Origin: Impatiens glandulifera
Taxonomy: Eukaryota > Streptophyta > Magnoliopsida > Ericales > Balsaminaceae
Length of the DNA: 64,000 bases
Assembly (NCBI RefSeq): GCF_907164915.1
Contig: NW_025919260.1
Location: forward strand, 1-64,000
Direction: 5' to 3'
Shown one piece after another: positions 1-11,589 of this stretch (positions within the stretch are counted from its first letter, which is position 1; each line of letters begins with the position of its first letter). A program made the position numbers and the translations under genes. The notes beneath the pieces are model-generated. The model was not told the DNA's origin. It searched no databases and saw only the letters and a list, made by a program, of their open reading frames with translations.

Positions 1-24
1 TTTGCTAAGGGTGAATGTAAGGTT

Positions 25-737
25 TGTTGGGTTTTTTTGTTTCCTTAGTCCATGAGGAAAAGCCCAGCAAATAGGCACATTTGGGCCCCCACTTGATTCA
101 CTTATTTGGGAGTAATATAAAAGGGGAGAAATCTTCTTTTGCAAGAAATAAGAGAAATTCAAGAAAGAAAAGAAGGGAAAAACTTCAATTTCAGCAGCCT
201 TAGTATTTTGATGATTGCCGGAGTTTGCACCGTTGGATCGTTCTAATGTTTGGACAGCAGCTTCACAACTTCTGGGCCAACATTCTGAACGGTGGAGATC
301 GGATTCTGAGGTCTGGAGGTCGGAGTTTTGTTGCCGGAACAGTAGCAGTTGTTTTTGGTGATATTCTTCCTTTATTGTTCTTTGATTGTTTCTATATCCT
401 TGATGTGCATGTTTCCAAGGGTATTATGAATTTGTATGCCTCTAGTATTGTCTAGAGAAGACTTTTGTATTGCTCTCTTACTGGTGCTAGTGGATTTTAA
501 GCGGCACTAGGTGTCCCGTGGTTTTTACCCATTGAGGGGTTTTCCACGCTAAAATTCTGTGTTGTTTGTGTGTGCTTGCTTGGTGTGTTACTCACTGTTT
601 TAGGGCTGTGTTGATTGCATTTTGCATACCTATTTGTTAGCTTCCTCACAGGTTTAAACGGTTTGGGAAAGTGTTGCCAAACGTAGGATAAATTCCGCAT
701 TTGTTGTTTACTGTTGTGGTGCATTTCCATCAAGGTT
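25..737 (+). repeat. Probable Ty1-copia LTR (J)
   Basis: The segment opens with TGTTGGG, the usual start of plant copia LTRs. It has a TATA box (TATAAAAG, 116-123), a purine-rich leader, and a block at 511-564 (tttttaccc, attgaggggttttccacg) that resembles the R/U5 region of many plant copia LTRs. A degenerate primer-binding-like sequence follows at 741, which favours a 5' LTR. A purine-rich stretch just before position 25 would also fit a 3' LTR of an element lying to the left. The right boundary is inferred only from the primer-like site. Short ORFs inside have no recognisable domain. Confidence 0.5.
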
Positions 738-740
738 CAC

Positions 741-758
741 TTGGTCAATAGTAGCCCT
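741..758 (+). promoter_or_regulatory. Degenerate tRNA-Met primer-binding-like site
   Basis: The sequence ttggtcaatagtagccctc is a damaged relative of the copia primer-binding site TTGGTATCAGAGC (compare ttggtattagagccct at 61152). It directly follows LTR J. Several mismatches make this tentative. Confidence 0.3.
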
Positions 759-2871
759 CAGGTGAGGTGGACTCGTTCCCATCATCTTAAGCTAAAAGGG
801 TGGTGGTAGGAGCTAGAGGGTTATGTAGTTTATCGATCTTCACCTGAGTGTCTATGAAACTCCAAAGTTCTTCTCTAGAAGTCGGGGTCGAGCAAGCTAG
901 ATGGGGAAGTGGGAGGTGTAAGAAGGTGAGAATAGTTGCTGAATCTAGTGCTTATGTTGGTAGGGTTGGATTGGATGCGTTCATTGGGATGAACTTGTAT
1001 AGGATATATAAAGTTGAGGACAACGATGGTAGCCTGAAAGTGGGGGTTGTTTCATAGTGCATAAATATTGGGTTGGGAAACCTATTTCTTGTGCGGTCGG
1101 TACTCCATCACATGCTAATATTATAAATGGTGATAGGAGTGTGTTTTGAGATATTGGTCCAATATAGTAAAGACGGGATCGAAATTCTTCGAGTTCTCTA
1201 CGATGGTGAAGCAGACATGAGCGATGACTATTACTGAGATAAAGATTCGAAAACACGGAGAATAATTGAGTTTGGGTTGGGACATTTGAAATTAATTCGG
1301 AAATTCTTATCTTCGCTAGTTTGGGAGAGAAACTGACTTAGAACTTTCCCTTTGGGTGGTGAGTTTTAGTATGTATTTAATTCTCAGAAAATGTATGTTG
1401 CTCTTAAATTGGATTCCACACTATTTTAATTATGCTCCATGCAAAGATTTTAATTTATATAAGAGAAACAAATTCGTCGTCGTTATCAGTCATGATAACG
1501 GTAGACAATCAATATTTACACCTGAAATTAAAATTAGTCTGCCCAGTTCAGTATGATAATCATACTTGATTATTGGACCGGAGGAGCAAAAATAAAAAAT
1601 TGTGTTTCGGTATTGACTCAGAGTGACCTTCGAGTAGCGGTTCAAACACTTTCCAAAAATACTTGAGCTTCATATGTTTTCATATGTTCAGAATGACCGT
1701 CTTGAAAAATTATGATCTTTGAGTATAATATTGCTATTGGACAAAATGTACCGAACAACTAGTTTGAGGTTTGTTTGTGTGTCCAAACGTCATTTTTTTA
1801 AAAAGTCAAAATTCAGAAAATTTAAAATGTTAAGTTTGATCGGTTCGAAAAATCTTGAATTTTGAGTATAATATTATTGTTGGCAATTTTGTGCAGAAGG
1901 CCATCAAAAGGGCAAAAACGTCAAAATGAGTTGAACCTGGCGAGTCAAGAGAAGTTCAACGGAAGTCATTGGGCAAGGTGGCACACCAAAGAATTCAAAA
2001 AAACGTGTGTTGACGTCATGCCGAAACCAAGTGCGGGAATATTTGAAAAATGCCCAAATTTTGTACATTTGGGGTGTTATTTCATTAAAAAAATCCTGAA
2101 GGTACTCTCAACTTGGAAAATTCACTCAAGTCTCTATACTAATTGGAATTATCTATTATTAGATGTTTTGGAAGTTTGAAGAGTCTTCTACAATGTAAGT
2201 TTGTATCCAAAATGAAGTAAACGCAATTAACCCCTTAAAATAGGCGACAAAACACGACGTGACCAAGACAAGATCAAACTAGACATGCCCGCAATGTTTA
2301 ATTCATAAGTAAAGCTGTAGTGCTTAATTTTTGCATTGTGACATATGTTTGGAAGCCTAAGACGTAAACCGTTCGAAAGGCACCGAGTCATGTATTTCCA
2401 TTTAACGACTAAGGTGATCAACTTAGCCCGACAACCCAATTAAGGTTCACCTACTTCATTCCTAGAGTGAACTAAGGTATATAGTGACTTTGAAAATTGA
2501 CATCTTTCGATTTGCTCAACCATTTTGAGCAAGAAAGATACCTTTGGAAAGTCCTTTGAGTTAAATTTCATTTGATACCAAGTTGCAGTCATAGTTCGAC
2601 CTACAACCCACGAGAGTTTTCTCGTAAGCTAAGCTGTTCACTTTGAGAATCTTAACGCTCCATCAAGAACTGCATGGACTTGCGACCAGCCTTGAAGATT
2701 TCTTCTAAAACAAACATGGAAGATAACATATTCACTTTTCCAATACACGCTGGCTCAGCCTCAATAGTGGTCTGAATCAAATGTTTTGGTCATTTGAAGT
2801 CTCGGTTGATCCATGTTGACTTAAACACCGAAATGAGAAAAGACCTAACTTCAAAAATGTGTAACTCGATC
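759..2871. other. Unassigned non-coding sequence, probably eroded repeats
   Basis: No ORF here has a domain I recognise; the longest are about 70-105 codons and lack motifs. Bases 759-1260 may be an eroded internal region following LTR J. A short imperfect direct repeat is visible: 'gaaaaattatgatctttgag' at about 1704 and a similar 'gaaaaatcttgaattttgag' at about 1847, each followed by tataatattg/tataatatta. The stretch 2460-2870 has no clear repeat structure. I see no promoter, RNA gene or LTR boundary before LTR A begins. Confidence 0.5.
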
Positions 2872-4062
2872 TGTTATAAAAAATCAAGATAGTTAATTTA
2901 TTAAAAGAAATTTAACTATCTAAAGAACTTAATCAATATTTAACCATATGTGCAGGAACAACTTCAACCGAATCGGCTAAATCCATCAAAGAGATCGGCC
3001 AAACCGAAATGCTCAACTTGATCTATCCTCTCGGTTAAACAAAATCGGCTCAAACATATTCGAAGTTAAACCGGATCGGCTCAAATTCAGGCCGGCTAGA
3101 AGTGCTAATCGATAATGTTCGGCTAGCTCAACACATTAAAAATCTTAAATCCAACGGGAAGATTATTCTAAGTTATGAATAATCTGAAGATGACGTGATG
3201 AATATATCTTGGGAATATGCAAAAGAAGGTTCTGAGATAAGGCATACAGCAATCTAATGATTGCAGATTTTATCCAAGCTCACGAGCAACCTTCACGGTG
3301 CAGGCGACCGCCCTCATGCATGGCTTCCATGTATACAAAAAGCAAAGTTACCTACTCTGATCGGCTCGACTACCTATGACTAATCAACTTAAGAGTGAGA
3401 AATATGACCGTTGTCATATTTCCTATATAAGAGGAAGCCAAAGCATTGAAGAAAGACACGCGCGTTACCAACCAACTCTCACCTAATCAAACTTAAAAAG
3501 CAACTGAAACATACTGAATCTATACAGTTCTTTTGATCAAAGTGAAACAAGTGTAAACGTTAAACATTCTGTTGTAAAAGTGTATTACTTCACTATGTAA
3601 GTGTTGTAAAGTTGAACGACGAGCAGTAAATAAGACTCGATCATATTGTGTATTGTGTTGTGGAATATTCCTTAGTGAATATCCTTCTCAATGTTTGAGA
3701 AGAAGGGGTGACGTAAGAGAGTTTGCTCCGAACATCCATAAAAATTTGTGTTATGTGTTATTAATTTACTTTATGTCACTAAACTAACCGAACCAGCTTT
3801 CCCCCCACTCTAACCGAACCGAATTCACTTCACCTAAACCGATCTCTCCATACTACCTTCCCTTAATCGAATCGTGTGCAGTTGCTTCAGGTTGAAACAT
3901 ACATTTCCGCCCTTGAACCCGGTTCAAGAGTCTGTGACAACCTGCGTGGTGTTAAGAACGATTATAATCTTTAACCGGATTAGTGCCAATTGGTATGTGT
4001 TGTTGTAACGCAGTCTCCTTTAGCCGGACCCCGGTCCACTATCGGCGATCCCGATCCTAACA
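2872..4062 (+). repeat. SIRE-like copia LTR A
   Basis: It begins TGTTATAAAAAATC and ends gatcctaACA, matching the ends of LTR B. A TATA box (TATATAAG) is at 3424-3431. The block 3673-3741 (agtgaatatccttctc, gaagaaggggtgacgta, ctccgaacatccataaa) is shared with LTRs B, C, D, E and F. The U3 is filled with short accgaatcggct/gatcggc-type units. It lies upstream of the S1 env-like region in the same orientation, but no primer-binding site, gag or pol follows. It is therefore either the 5' LTR of an internally deleted element or a separate solo LTR. No 5-bp duplication is evident (left flank cgatc, right flank catcc). Confidence 0.75.
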
Positions 4063-4745
4063 CATCCCAACTTCTAATTAAAGAAGGGGTTCAAATGTAT
4101 ATTTATAGGGTGGAAAGAGTTATAATTAAGAAAGAAATAACTCTATGATCTCCTAGTTATCAATCTTAGGATCAATATCCCTTTATCATTCTATTCAGAT
4201 AAGAAACCAGTCATTTTGTATCATGAACCGTCCACTATGCATGTTAAATCAACTTGTTGGTTAAAATCCTAATGAAGTCAAGGTTTATTAATAATTAAGT
4301 TGCATCGGTTATCTGTCTCAGGGAGAATCCTTCGCTTCTCAAAAATATCTCAACCGTCTAAAGCACTAAATATTCAGTAATCTGTCTAAAAACCAATCGG
4401 TTCCTTTTATCGCTTAGATAAATGACTGGTCACTTTGGGAAAGAAACTGACCGGTTACTCTTGAGAACCTCTCGATAGTATCTTTGAAAAGATGTCTCAA
4501 ACAATTAAATCTGATTTCAATTTTCAAAAAGTCATTCCTCGAGTAACATAAAAAGTTATGTCTATCAATACTCACATTTATGACTATCATAACGGCTAGA
4601 TCCCTTTGCCCAATAGATCTTAGGATGACCCTTAAGAGGTTTCATATGCCTATTTAAGGATGATCTATCTAAGAACAACTTACAACAAATATATCTCAGA
4701 TTTCTTTAAAGTCTAGAAATCTTACCATCACTTCTACCATCTAAA
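4063..4745 (+). other. Post-pol spacer of SIRE-like copia S1
   Basis: The region is non-coding. Its part near 4315-4370 (cagggagaatccttcgcttctcaaaaa) resembles the spacer after the pol end of S2 at 25230-25260 (gagggagaagtcgttgcttctcaaaaa). It therefore corresponds to the gap between pol and the env-like ORF. Since LTR A is immediately to the left, gag and pol of S1 are missing. Confidence 0.55.
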
Positions 4746-5469
4746 ATGAGTCAAGATTTTGCTCGCAACACTCTTCTTGTCGACTTCAACTCAGTTCTGT
4801 CTCTTGACGATAATGAGGCTCTCGATATGGTGTTCCAACCCTTGGAAAATACTAGGTTAAGAAAATTTCTTGAAGGAGCTCACGTGATTTATGAAGATGA
4901 AGTATTTGATTTTTTCGAAAAGGCAAGAATTGTTGACGGTTTCATCTTGTCAAAAGTGGGAAGAGAATCTCTTATGATTGAAGTGGAAAATTTTACCCAA
5001 ATATTTGATCTTCCCACCGAAGGGTTCTCTGAATTTCTTCCATCCTGACAACATCATCCAAGATATGACCCTCCTATTCTGGAACTCTCAAAATCACGTG
5101 GAAACTTGTGGACTCAAATCTATGTTATGTCCTCATATTCAAATTCTTAGTGAAATAGTTGGCAGATCCATCTTGGCAAAAGAGTCCACTCATCTCTACA
5201 CAAAGAAAACCTTCGAGATGATGATCTCCATAGTCAATGGCATTCCAATCAATTGGTCACATGTCATTTTTCAAAATCTAAAGAAAATGATTTCTTCACC
5301 AAGGATGATGATCGGATACGTCTCTCAACTCAACAACATTCTCCTCGCCCTCAACATCAACCTTGGACCCGGAACCTATGTTAGATCATCCAATATTCTA
5401 ACCAAATATAAAGTCGAAAGATGGATTAATAGGATAGAAGCAACACAAACTAAAAGGGATAAAATCTAA
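4746..5469 (+). pseudogene. Env-like ORF, copy 1, of copia S1 (frameshifted)
   Basis: The first part (4746-5048) starts MSQDFARN and contains LRKFLEG, an FFEKARIVDGFI segment and a FDLPTEG motif. A frameshift near 5045 leads into a second frame ending at 5469 with FEMMISIVNG and LNINLGPGTY. The whole reading is parallel to the ORF at 5884 (LRNFLEG, FFHTARLMNGFI, LKLPTKG, FDMMCAIVRG, LNVPTGPGTP), so the two are tandem paralogues. Similar products are known from the extra region downstream of pol in SIRE-type copia elements and are often labelled 'putative plant transposon protein'; their function is unsettled. I see no signal peptide or membrane segment, so 'env-like' describes position, not activity. 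Confidence 0.6.
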
Positions 5470-5883
5470 GATCTTCAAGTTATTATGTCATTTTTAGGCC
5501 TAAATGAATGTGAACCAATTATTTTTCCTTAAAACCGGTTATCTTATTTTGAATCGGCATTTTAATTAATCAAGTTGTTATTTATTAAGTTGCATTTAAT
5601 AAATATTTTTAAATTAAAACATTAATTAAAGTTTAAACAGTTATGTACATTTATGGATTAAACTTAATTATTGCTTTTATTAGGAAAAGACTTATTTTCA
5701 AAAGAGGCGCCAATTTTGATGGGGCGTGGGGACACGCATTAAAATCTGACAGTATGCCGGACTTCAGGAATATATTATACGCAATCCCTAAGATATCATA
5801 TCCGCAAAACCCTAGAACTTGCCTCTTGCTCTAACATCTCTCTAGAAACTATAAATCTTTATCCTCTCTAATGAACTAAAAAC
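5470..5883 (+). other. Spacer between the two env-like ORFs
   Basis: AT-rich non-coding sequence with no recognised motif. It holds one short ORF (5643-5834) without a domain. Confidence 0.4.
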
Positions 5884-8210
5884 ATGACAATGGGAAAATA
5901 TAATGCTCTGTTTAATCATATTGTTCAGGTTAACTTCGATTGCATTTATCATGGAGGATCGATCGAGATGCGGAAGTTGATACAATCTATTGAAGAATCT
6001 GGCTTGAGGAACTTTCTGGAAGGTCTGACAATCTATTATCCGAAGGCGGTTCGTGAGTTCTTCCACACAGCGAGGTTAATGAACGGTTTCATTATGGCTA
6101 AAGTTAAAGGTGTGGAGTTTACCATCACCAAAAATCTATTTGCTGAAGTTTTGAAACTCCCAACAAAGGGCCAGGATTTCTCAAAGGAGCTATCTCACAC
6201 CACGACATCCAGGCTACAAAAGATGTTCTCCGATACCGATATTCCGGTAAACTTTAACTGAAAGAAGAAGGCTCTAAACTGTGAATACTACGTCTTGTGC
6301 GATATCACCTCCAAAGCACTACAAGGGAAGGGCGGGAATTTCGACAGTCTAATTTGATCCAAGTTCGATATGATGTGCGCCATAGTGAGAGGTGACAGGA
6401 TAAACTAGGGACTCATTCTCTTCAACAATCTATGCGAGATGGTGACTCCCCAATCCAATAGAAGCCGTTCCTTTGCCAAGCATATCAAATGGATCTTAAA
6501 CCATCTAAACGTACCTACCGGTCCAGGTACCCCACTTCCCCTTAGCAAAATATTAACCTATGTTAGTACTAGGAGGTATTTTGTTAGAATGAACAAGGCC
6601 AAGGGATCCATGTCCGGGGCCTCTGGCCAACAACCGAGTGGTGCAGGAGCCGCTAGCGAAAAGACTGAGAGCGCTTCAAAGCGCTCTAACCCAGACGACC
6701 GGTCAGAATCATTGAAGAGACACCGATCTGTCGCCGAGTCTACCGCCAGAGCTGCAAGTATGGAAAAAATAAGATAGAAGGAAACAAATGAGATCTCCTC
6801 CGACCAATAAAAAAATCAACCCGAGGTAAATATTTCAACTCCACCTCATTTTGATGCCACAACTATTATTCTACCTTAGAAGGAAGTCTCGATACATCCC
6901 AACACTACGATTGAGCCTGCAGACTTAAAGGTTCAATTGGTAGTTCTAGATATTATATAACATGTTGTTGATGAAACATATTGGATAGCTGAAACCGATC
7001 AGATAAATAGTATTGCCGAAACCGATCGGTTAACTCTACCTAAAACTAATCGGTCATCTCCACCTAAAACCGACCGGCCCACCGTTGTAGAAACCGATCA
7101 TCCGGAAAAGGTATTTACATGTCGAACCGATGTAAATCAAAATATTCAGAAGGAGATCCCAACCGACATTGCGGACACAATAACTCTAAATGCTTAGATT
7201 ATCACAGAAGCCACTACGACCCCTATCGAATCACTCAAAGAACCGATTCCGGCCCCTCACAAAGATGATGTAGACACTGAAGAAATTGTTAAACGTATTC
7301 TCAAGGAAGTCGACATGAAAGCCAGGGAAACCGTGGATCTATTTTTTGCATGGGCAAACATAAGGCTTGAGACTAATCTTAGTGAAATCTTTCCAGAAGT
7401 TCTAGAAGAAAAAAATGGTCTACACTTCTGTCTTTGGAAAATGTGATATTTTCTTTGACTAGAACCACATCAATTGTTGAGGCTCTACTAAGGAGCAAAC
7501 ATGTTGAAGCTTCGTCTAGAAGGAAGGTACTGTTTCCAATCATTGAAAAACGCGAAGAAGAGTTCAATCTAAAGGGGCTACAACAAAAGAAAATAATAAT
7601 ATTTTCAGCTATTGAAAGCTGTTATGGAGGATTTTCTATTAACCATTTCAAAATTTGAGAGCAGCACGCCAACGCCCGTACCGGTTGAAGAGGTGCCTAT
7701 ACCTCGCTCTCATGGTAAACCTCAAACTATCGGAACCGAGCAGTCGCTGGTTGAAAAAGCTCAAACTTCAAAGCCTACTTAGACTCCCTCCGAAGAATGA
7801 GAACTATTTGAAAGTTATGATGTTAAGGGCTCGTGTGTTAAAAAGAAGTACATAGGAATGGGAAGACAGGCCTATGAACAAATAGCTAAAAGAACTAAAC
7901 CTACTTCGGCTGATGAAATTGAGTCCGGCTTGATGGGAACAACCTCAAATGAAGATGGAAATGAGGACGGGCAAGATACCGCCAATTCCAATGCACCACC
8001 TATTGGAGAGGAAATTGAAGCTCCTCCTGCCAAAACACCAATCCTTGCCAATCCATATCGGGTAAGTCCTCTAGTGCTAATCATAACACGAAGAATGATG
8101 ATATTGAAAGACATGCATGTACGGAACGAACTCTTCAAATCATCTCTCACCATGCACTACATATTCAATCCCGTGCTCTTGGCTTAACTCGATCCAATTC
8201 TGAGGAAACT
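5884..8210 (+). pseudogene. Env-like ORF, copy 2, of copia S1, 5' part interrupted by CACTA
   Basis: The reading starts MTMGKYNAL (5884) and runs through LRNFLEG, an FFHTARLMNGFI segment and LKLPTKG. Scattered stops and shifts follow (first stop 6259), and 6439-6777 continues with LNVPTGPGTP. The middle is low-complexity and charged, with repeated ETDR/ETDQ-type units around 6990-7110. The segment 7858-8187 (ESGLMGTTSNEDGNEDGQD) matches the S2 copy at 34514 (DSGLLGSASEGNGDEVGQD). At 8213/8214 the frame is broken by the CACTA element and it resumes at 19031. Alignment with the uninterrupted S2 sequence near 34990-35050 supports this join. It is not functional as it stands. Confidence 0.6.
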
Positions 8211-8229
8211 CCACACTAGTAAAAAATCG

Positions 8230-8680
8230 ACATTTACCGACGGTTTTATAAAACTCTCCTAAATACTCCCGAGAGGAACAAATTTTTCGATATTAAAAAT
8301 AGATTCCGACGGGGGTGTAAAACCTTCGGTTTTACTAATTAGTACCGAAAGTTCTTTGTAGAACTTTCGGTTTTTACCTTCCCAAAAAACCAAAAATAAT
8401 TCTAAGTGTTAGATGTGGGTTAATTGTGAAGATTTTAAAAACATTCAGTTTTGCAATTCCTGAGATTTTTAAGTGCGAAGGTTATTCAAAGAACTTTCGG
8501 TTTTACCTTTTTTGAAATTCTTTATTGCGAAGGTTTTCCAATAAACCTTTGGTTTTGACTCACCCCAAAAGAATTAAAAATAATTCTAAGTTTGGTGATG
8601 GTTATTTCCGAAGATTTTTCAATAAACCTTCGGTTTTGACTAATATCAAAACCGAAAGTAATATGAAAACCTTCGGTAAC
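8230..8680 (+). repeat. Left-end subterminal repeats of the CACTA element
   Basis: Repeated short motifs are present in both orientations: ccttcggtttt, gaactttcggtttt and aaccgaaag, spaced roughly 50-70 bp apart. In En/Spm elements, subterminal motifs are the binding sites for TNPA; equating these motifs with such sites is inference. Confidence 0.75.
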
Positions 8681-8686
8681 TACCTC

Positions 8687-8694
8687 TATAAATA
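8687..8694 (+). promoter_or_regulatory. TATA box upstream of the small TNPA-like gene
   Basis: TATAAATA is followed by a C/T-rich leader (8700-8800, 'ccctaacccttctc') and GC-rich exon-like sequence that ends near ttcaag at about 8803, then an AT-rich intron-like stretch up to the ATG at 9078. Confidence 0.5.
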
Positions 8695-8957
8695 CAAACC
8701 CTAACCCTTCTCTTTTCCATTCGACTCTCTCCTTTCTCTCTCTTCCGCGCCGCAGCCGCCTCCTCCACCGCCGCTTCTCTTCTTCGTCTTCTCGCGTTCA
8801 AGTTAGATTGATTTGTTTTTTTGTTGTTTATTATTAGATTTAGATTTCTTATCATGTAGTTTATATTATCTAGATTTAGGCTAGTTTAGATTATTTGTTT
8901 GGTAGTTTGATTTAGATTTGTTATTGTTTAGATTAGATTAGATTTAAGTTAGTTTGT

Positions 8958-8980
8958 TAAATATATATATATATATATGA
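8958..8980. repeat. (TA)n microsatellite
   Basis: About ten consecutive TA units lie in the AT-rich intron-like stretch before the small TNPA-like ORF. A second short TA run is at 9052-9063. Confidence 0.8.
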
Positions 8981-9077
8981 TTTTGTTAGATTTTTTATTG
9001 TGTTTGATTTAAGTTATATTTGATTTAGGATACGGTTATTTTGTTTGATTAATATATATATATGAAATGCATTTAGG

Positions 9078-9359
9078 ATGGGTGAGTCATGGATGAGTAT
9101 TCGGCGTACACCGGAGAAACTGTCTCGGTATTACCAGAATTTGCTAGCACAAATAGAAACTGCGACACGAGAGGAAGAGGTGAGAAATATGACGCTGGAA
9201 ATGGAGCAAATCCGATTGAGGGATGCGGAAAGAGGCCAATTGCTGAGTGAAATTAAAGCGGACATGGCTGAAATGACACAAAAATTGGAGAATCTCAAAC
9301 AACAACTTGAATTGTTGAGGAGTCGACTGAATCAACCACCCCCTCCTCCCCCCATCTAA
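9078..9359 (+). CDS. Small TNPA-like coiled-coil protein inside the CACTA element
   Basis: This is an intact 93-codon ORF. Residues 5-27 (W-SIRRTPEKLSRYYQNLLAQ) match the start of the main TNPA gene at 16434 (W-SMRKTPSKLLKPYQNLLAQ). Residues 30-85 are a heptad-like Glu/Arg/Leu/Met-rich coiled coil ending in a run of prolines, like the C-terminus of TNPA at 17936-18124 (RQQPPPPPP). The central Transposase_24-like region of TNPA is absent. It has its own TATA box and leader and lies between two blocks of subterminal repeats. It could be a residual exon pair of a deleted TNPA copy, or a small protein that dimerises with TNPA or competes with it; the second idea is inference. Confidence 0.6.
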   Translation: MGESWMSIRRTPEKLSRYYQNLLAQIETATREEEVRNMTLEMEQIRLRDAERGQLLSEIKADMAEMTQKLENLKQQLELLRSRLNQPPPPPPI

Positions 9360-9539
9360 TAATTTCTAGATTATATCGTTTGATTAATTATGTGTTTTCT
9401 TTTCCGTACGAACGATGACATTTTGATGTCTTTTGTTTTCATAATTATGAATTATTATTATTATCTTTGGTTTGGTTTTTAATATGTTCATGAATTATTT
9501 TCTTTTGGTTTTCTTTTCGCATTTTTTTAAAACAGCATT
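9360..9539 (+). other. 3' flank of the small TNPA-like gene
   Basis: T-rich non-coding sequence resembling the 3' flank of the main TNPA gene after 18124 (both have ttgattaat/ttcgatt-type T-rich runs after the proline codons). No other feature is seen. Confidence 0.3.
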
Positions 9540-10485
9540 GCCAAAACCGAAGGTTTTCAACTAAACCTTCGGTTTTGACCCTGGTTTAAAAAAATTCAGG
9601 TGTCAAAACCGAAGGTTTATTTGAAATCCTTCGGTTTTTACCCTTGTTTAAAAAAAACAGAAAAAATTTTAAGTGTTGGGAAGTGTAAAAACCGAAGGTT
9701 TTCAAATAAACCTCCGGTTTTGACCCTTGTTTAAAAAAATCGGAAAAATTTCAAGCATTGAGAAGTGTAAAAACCGAAGGTTTTCAAATAGACCTTCGGT
9801 TTTGACCATTGTTTAAAAAAAACAGAAAAAATTCTAAGTATGGGTAAGGGTAAAAACCGAAGGTTTATTTGAAAACCTTCGGTTTTGACCATTGTTTAAA
9901 AAAATCGGAAAAATTTCTATGTGTTGAGAAGTGTAAAACCAAAGGTTTTCAAATAAACCTTCGGTTTTGACCCTTGTTTAAAAAAAAACAGAAAAAATTC
10001 TAAGTATGGGTAAGGGTAAAAACCGAAGGTTTATTTGAAACCTTCGGTTTTTACCCTTGTTTAAAAAAAACAGAAAAAATTCTAAGTATGGGTAAGGGTA
10101 AAAACCGAAGGTTTATTTGAAAACCTTCGGTTTTGACCCTTGTTTAAAAAAACATAAAAATTTCTAAGTATGGGTAAGAGTAAAAACCGAAGGTTTATTT
10201 GAAAACCTTCGGTTTTGACCCTTGTCTAAAAAAATCGTAAAAATTTCTAAGTGTTGGGAAGTGTAAAAACTGAAGGTTTTCAAATAAACCTTCGGTTTTG
10301 ACCCTTGTTTAAAAAAATCAGAAAAATTTCTAAGTGTTGAGAAGTGTAAAACCGAAGGTTTTGAAATAAACCTTCAGTTTTGACACTTGTTTAAAAAAAT
10401 CAGAAATAATTCTAAGTGTAGGGAAGTGTAAAACCGAAGGTTTTCAAATAAACTTTCGGTTTTGACCCTTCCCAAAAACATTCTG
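9540..10485. repeat. 83-bp tandem subterminal array (CCGAAGG type)
   Basis: About eleven head-to-tail units with a period of 80-83 bp. Each has a palindromic hairpin (aaaccgaaggttt, a short A/T loop, aaaccttcggttt) and a linker 'gacccttgtttaaaaaaa'. Linker starts fall near 9573, 9641, 9721, 9804, 9886, 9970, 10053, 10136, 10219, 10301 and 10383. The array is much longer than the right-end counterpart. Confidence 0.9.
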
Positions 10486-11359
10486 TTTAAGGTCAGGACC
10501 GAGAGTTTTATTCAAAACTTTCGCAAATACTATCAAAACCGGAAGTTATATTATTAACTTTCGGATTTACCACTTCCTAATTTGTTAAATTATTTTGTTT
10601 TTAACCTATTAATCAAAACTCCTAACTAATATAATCAATTGTGTGTTGTATTTTAAAAATTAATATTGTGTTTAATGTTAAAATGTTTATGATTGTGTTT
10701 GATTATCTTATGAATGTGTGTAATGTTTGATCATATGGATTGTGCAATATTTTAAGGATATCAAATGTGTCAAATTAATTTTGATCAAGGTCATTAGAAG
10801 GTGATAAACCAATTAATTTAACAATTTATGAATTGTTAATTCCGAAAGTTATATAATTAACTTTCGCAAATAACCATCAAATCCGAAAGTTCATGATATA
10901 ACTTTCAGTTTTACCCTTCCCTTAAAAACATACTGGTTAAGGTCAGGACCGAGAGTTTTATCTAAAACTGTCGGTTTTGATATCTATTTCCGAAAGTTAA
11001 TGATATAACTTTCGGAATTACCACTTCTTAATTTTTTAAATTAGAGTGTTTTTTACCTTCCAATATAGACTTCTAACTAATATAATCAAGTGTGAGTTGT
11101 ATTTTAAAAATTAATATTGTGTTTAATGTTAAAATGTTTATAATTGTGTTTGATTATATAGAGAAGTGTATATGAATGTTTATGTTTGATTATCTTATGA
11201 ATGTGTATAATGTTTGATCATATGAATTGTGCAATATTTTAAGGATATCAAATGTGTTAAATTAATGTGGTTCAAGGTCATTAGAAGGTGAGAAACCTAT
11301 TAATTTAACAATTCGTGAAGTGATAATTCCGAAAGTTATATAATTAACTTTTGGAAATA
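10486..11359. repeat. Direct duplication of about 460 bp in the CACTA left arm
   Basis: Two long copies, roughly 10490-10940 and 10950-11340, share blocks such as 'taatataatcaa', 'ttgtattttaaaaattaata', 'ttgtgtttaatgttaaaatg' and 'gtcattagaaggtga'. Each contains aaccgaaagtt palindromes rather than the CCGAAGG form. No coding potential is seen. Confidence 0.8.
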
Positions 11360-11577
11360 ACCATAAAAACCGAAAGTTTTATATAAAACTTTCGGAAATA
11401 ACCCTTATCAAAACCGAAAGTTTTATATAAAACTTTCGGAAATAACCCTTATCAAAACCGAAAGTTTTATATAAAACTTTCGGAAATAACCCTTTTCAAA
11501 ACCGAAAATTTTATATAAAACCTTCGGAAATGACCCTTATGAAAACTGAAAGTTTTATATAAAACTTTCGGAAATGA
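11360..11577. repeat. 44-bp tandem repeat with hairpins (CCGAAAG type)
   Basis: About five units with a period of 44 bp (cgaaagttttat at 11371, 11415 and 11459, continuing). Each unit is a near-perfect palindrome of aaaccgaaagtttt, atat and aaaactttcgg. The array ends just before the GC-rich leader of TNPD. Confidence 0.88.
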
Positions 11578-11589
11578 CCTAATAAAATA

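Noticed and set aside
225..455. 76-codon ORF at the left end as a host gene
   Set aside because: It lies in the probable leader part of LTR J, has no domain and no codon signal; it is likely chance.
9540..10485. Hairpin array as microRNA precursors
   Set aside because: The hairpins are very short (about 13-base arms), identical in tandem, and located in CACTA subterminal DNA, so they fit transposase-binding repeats rather than miRNA genes.
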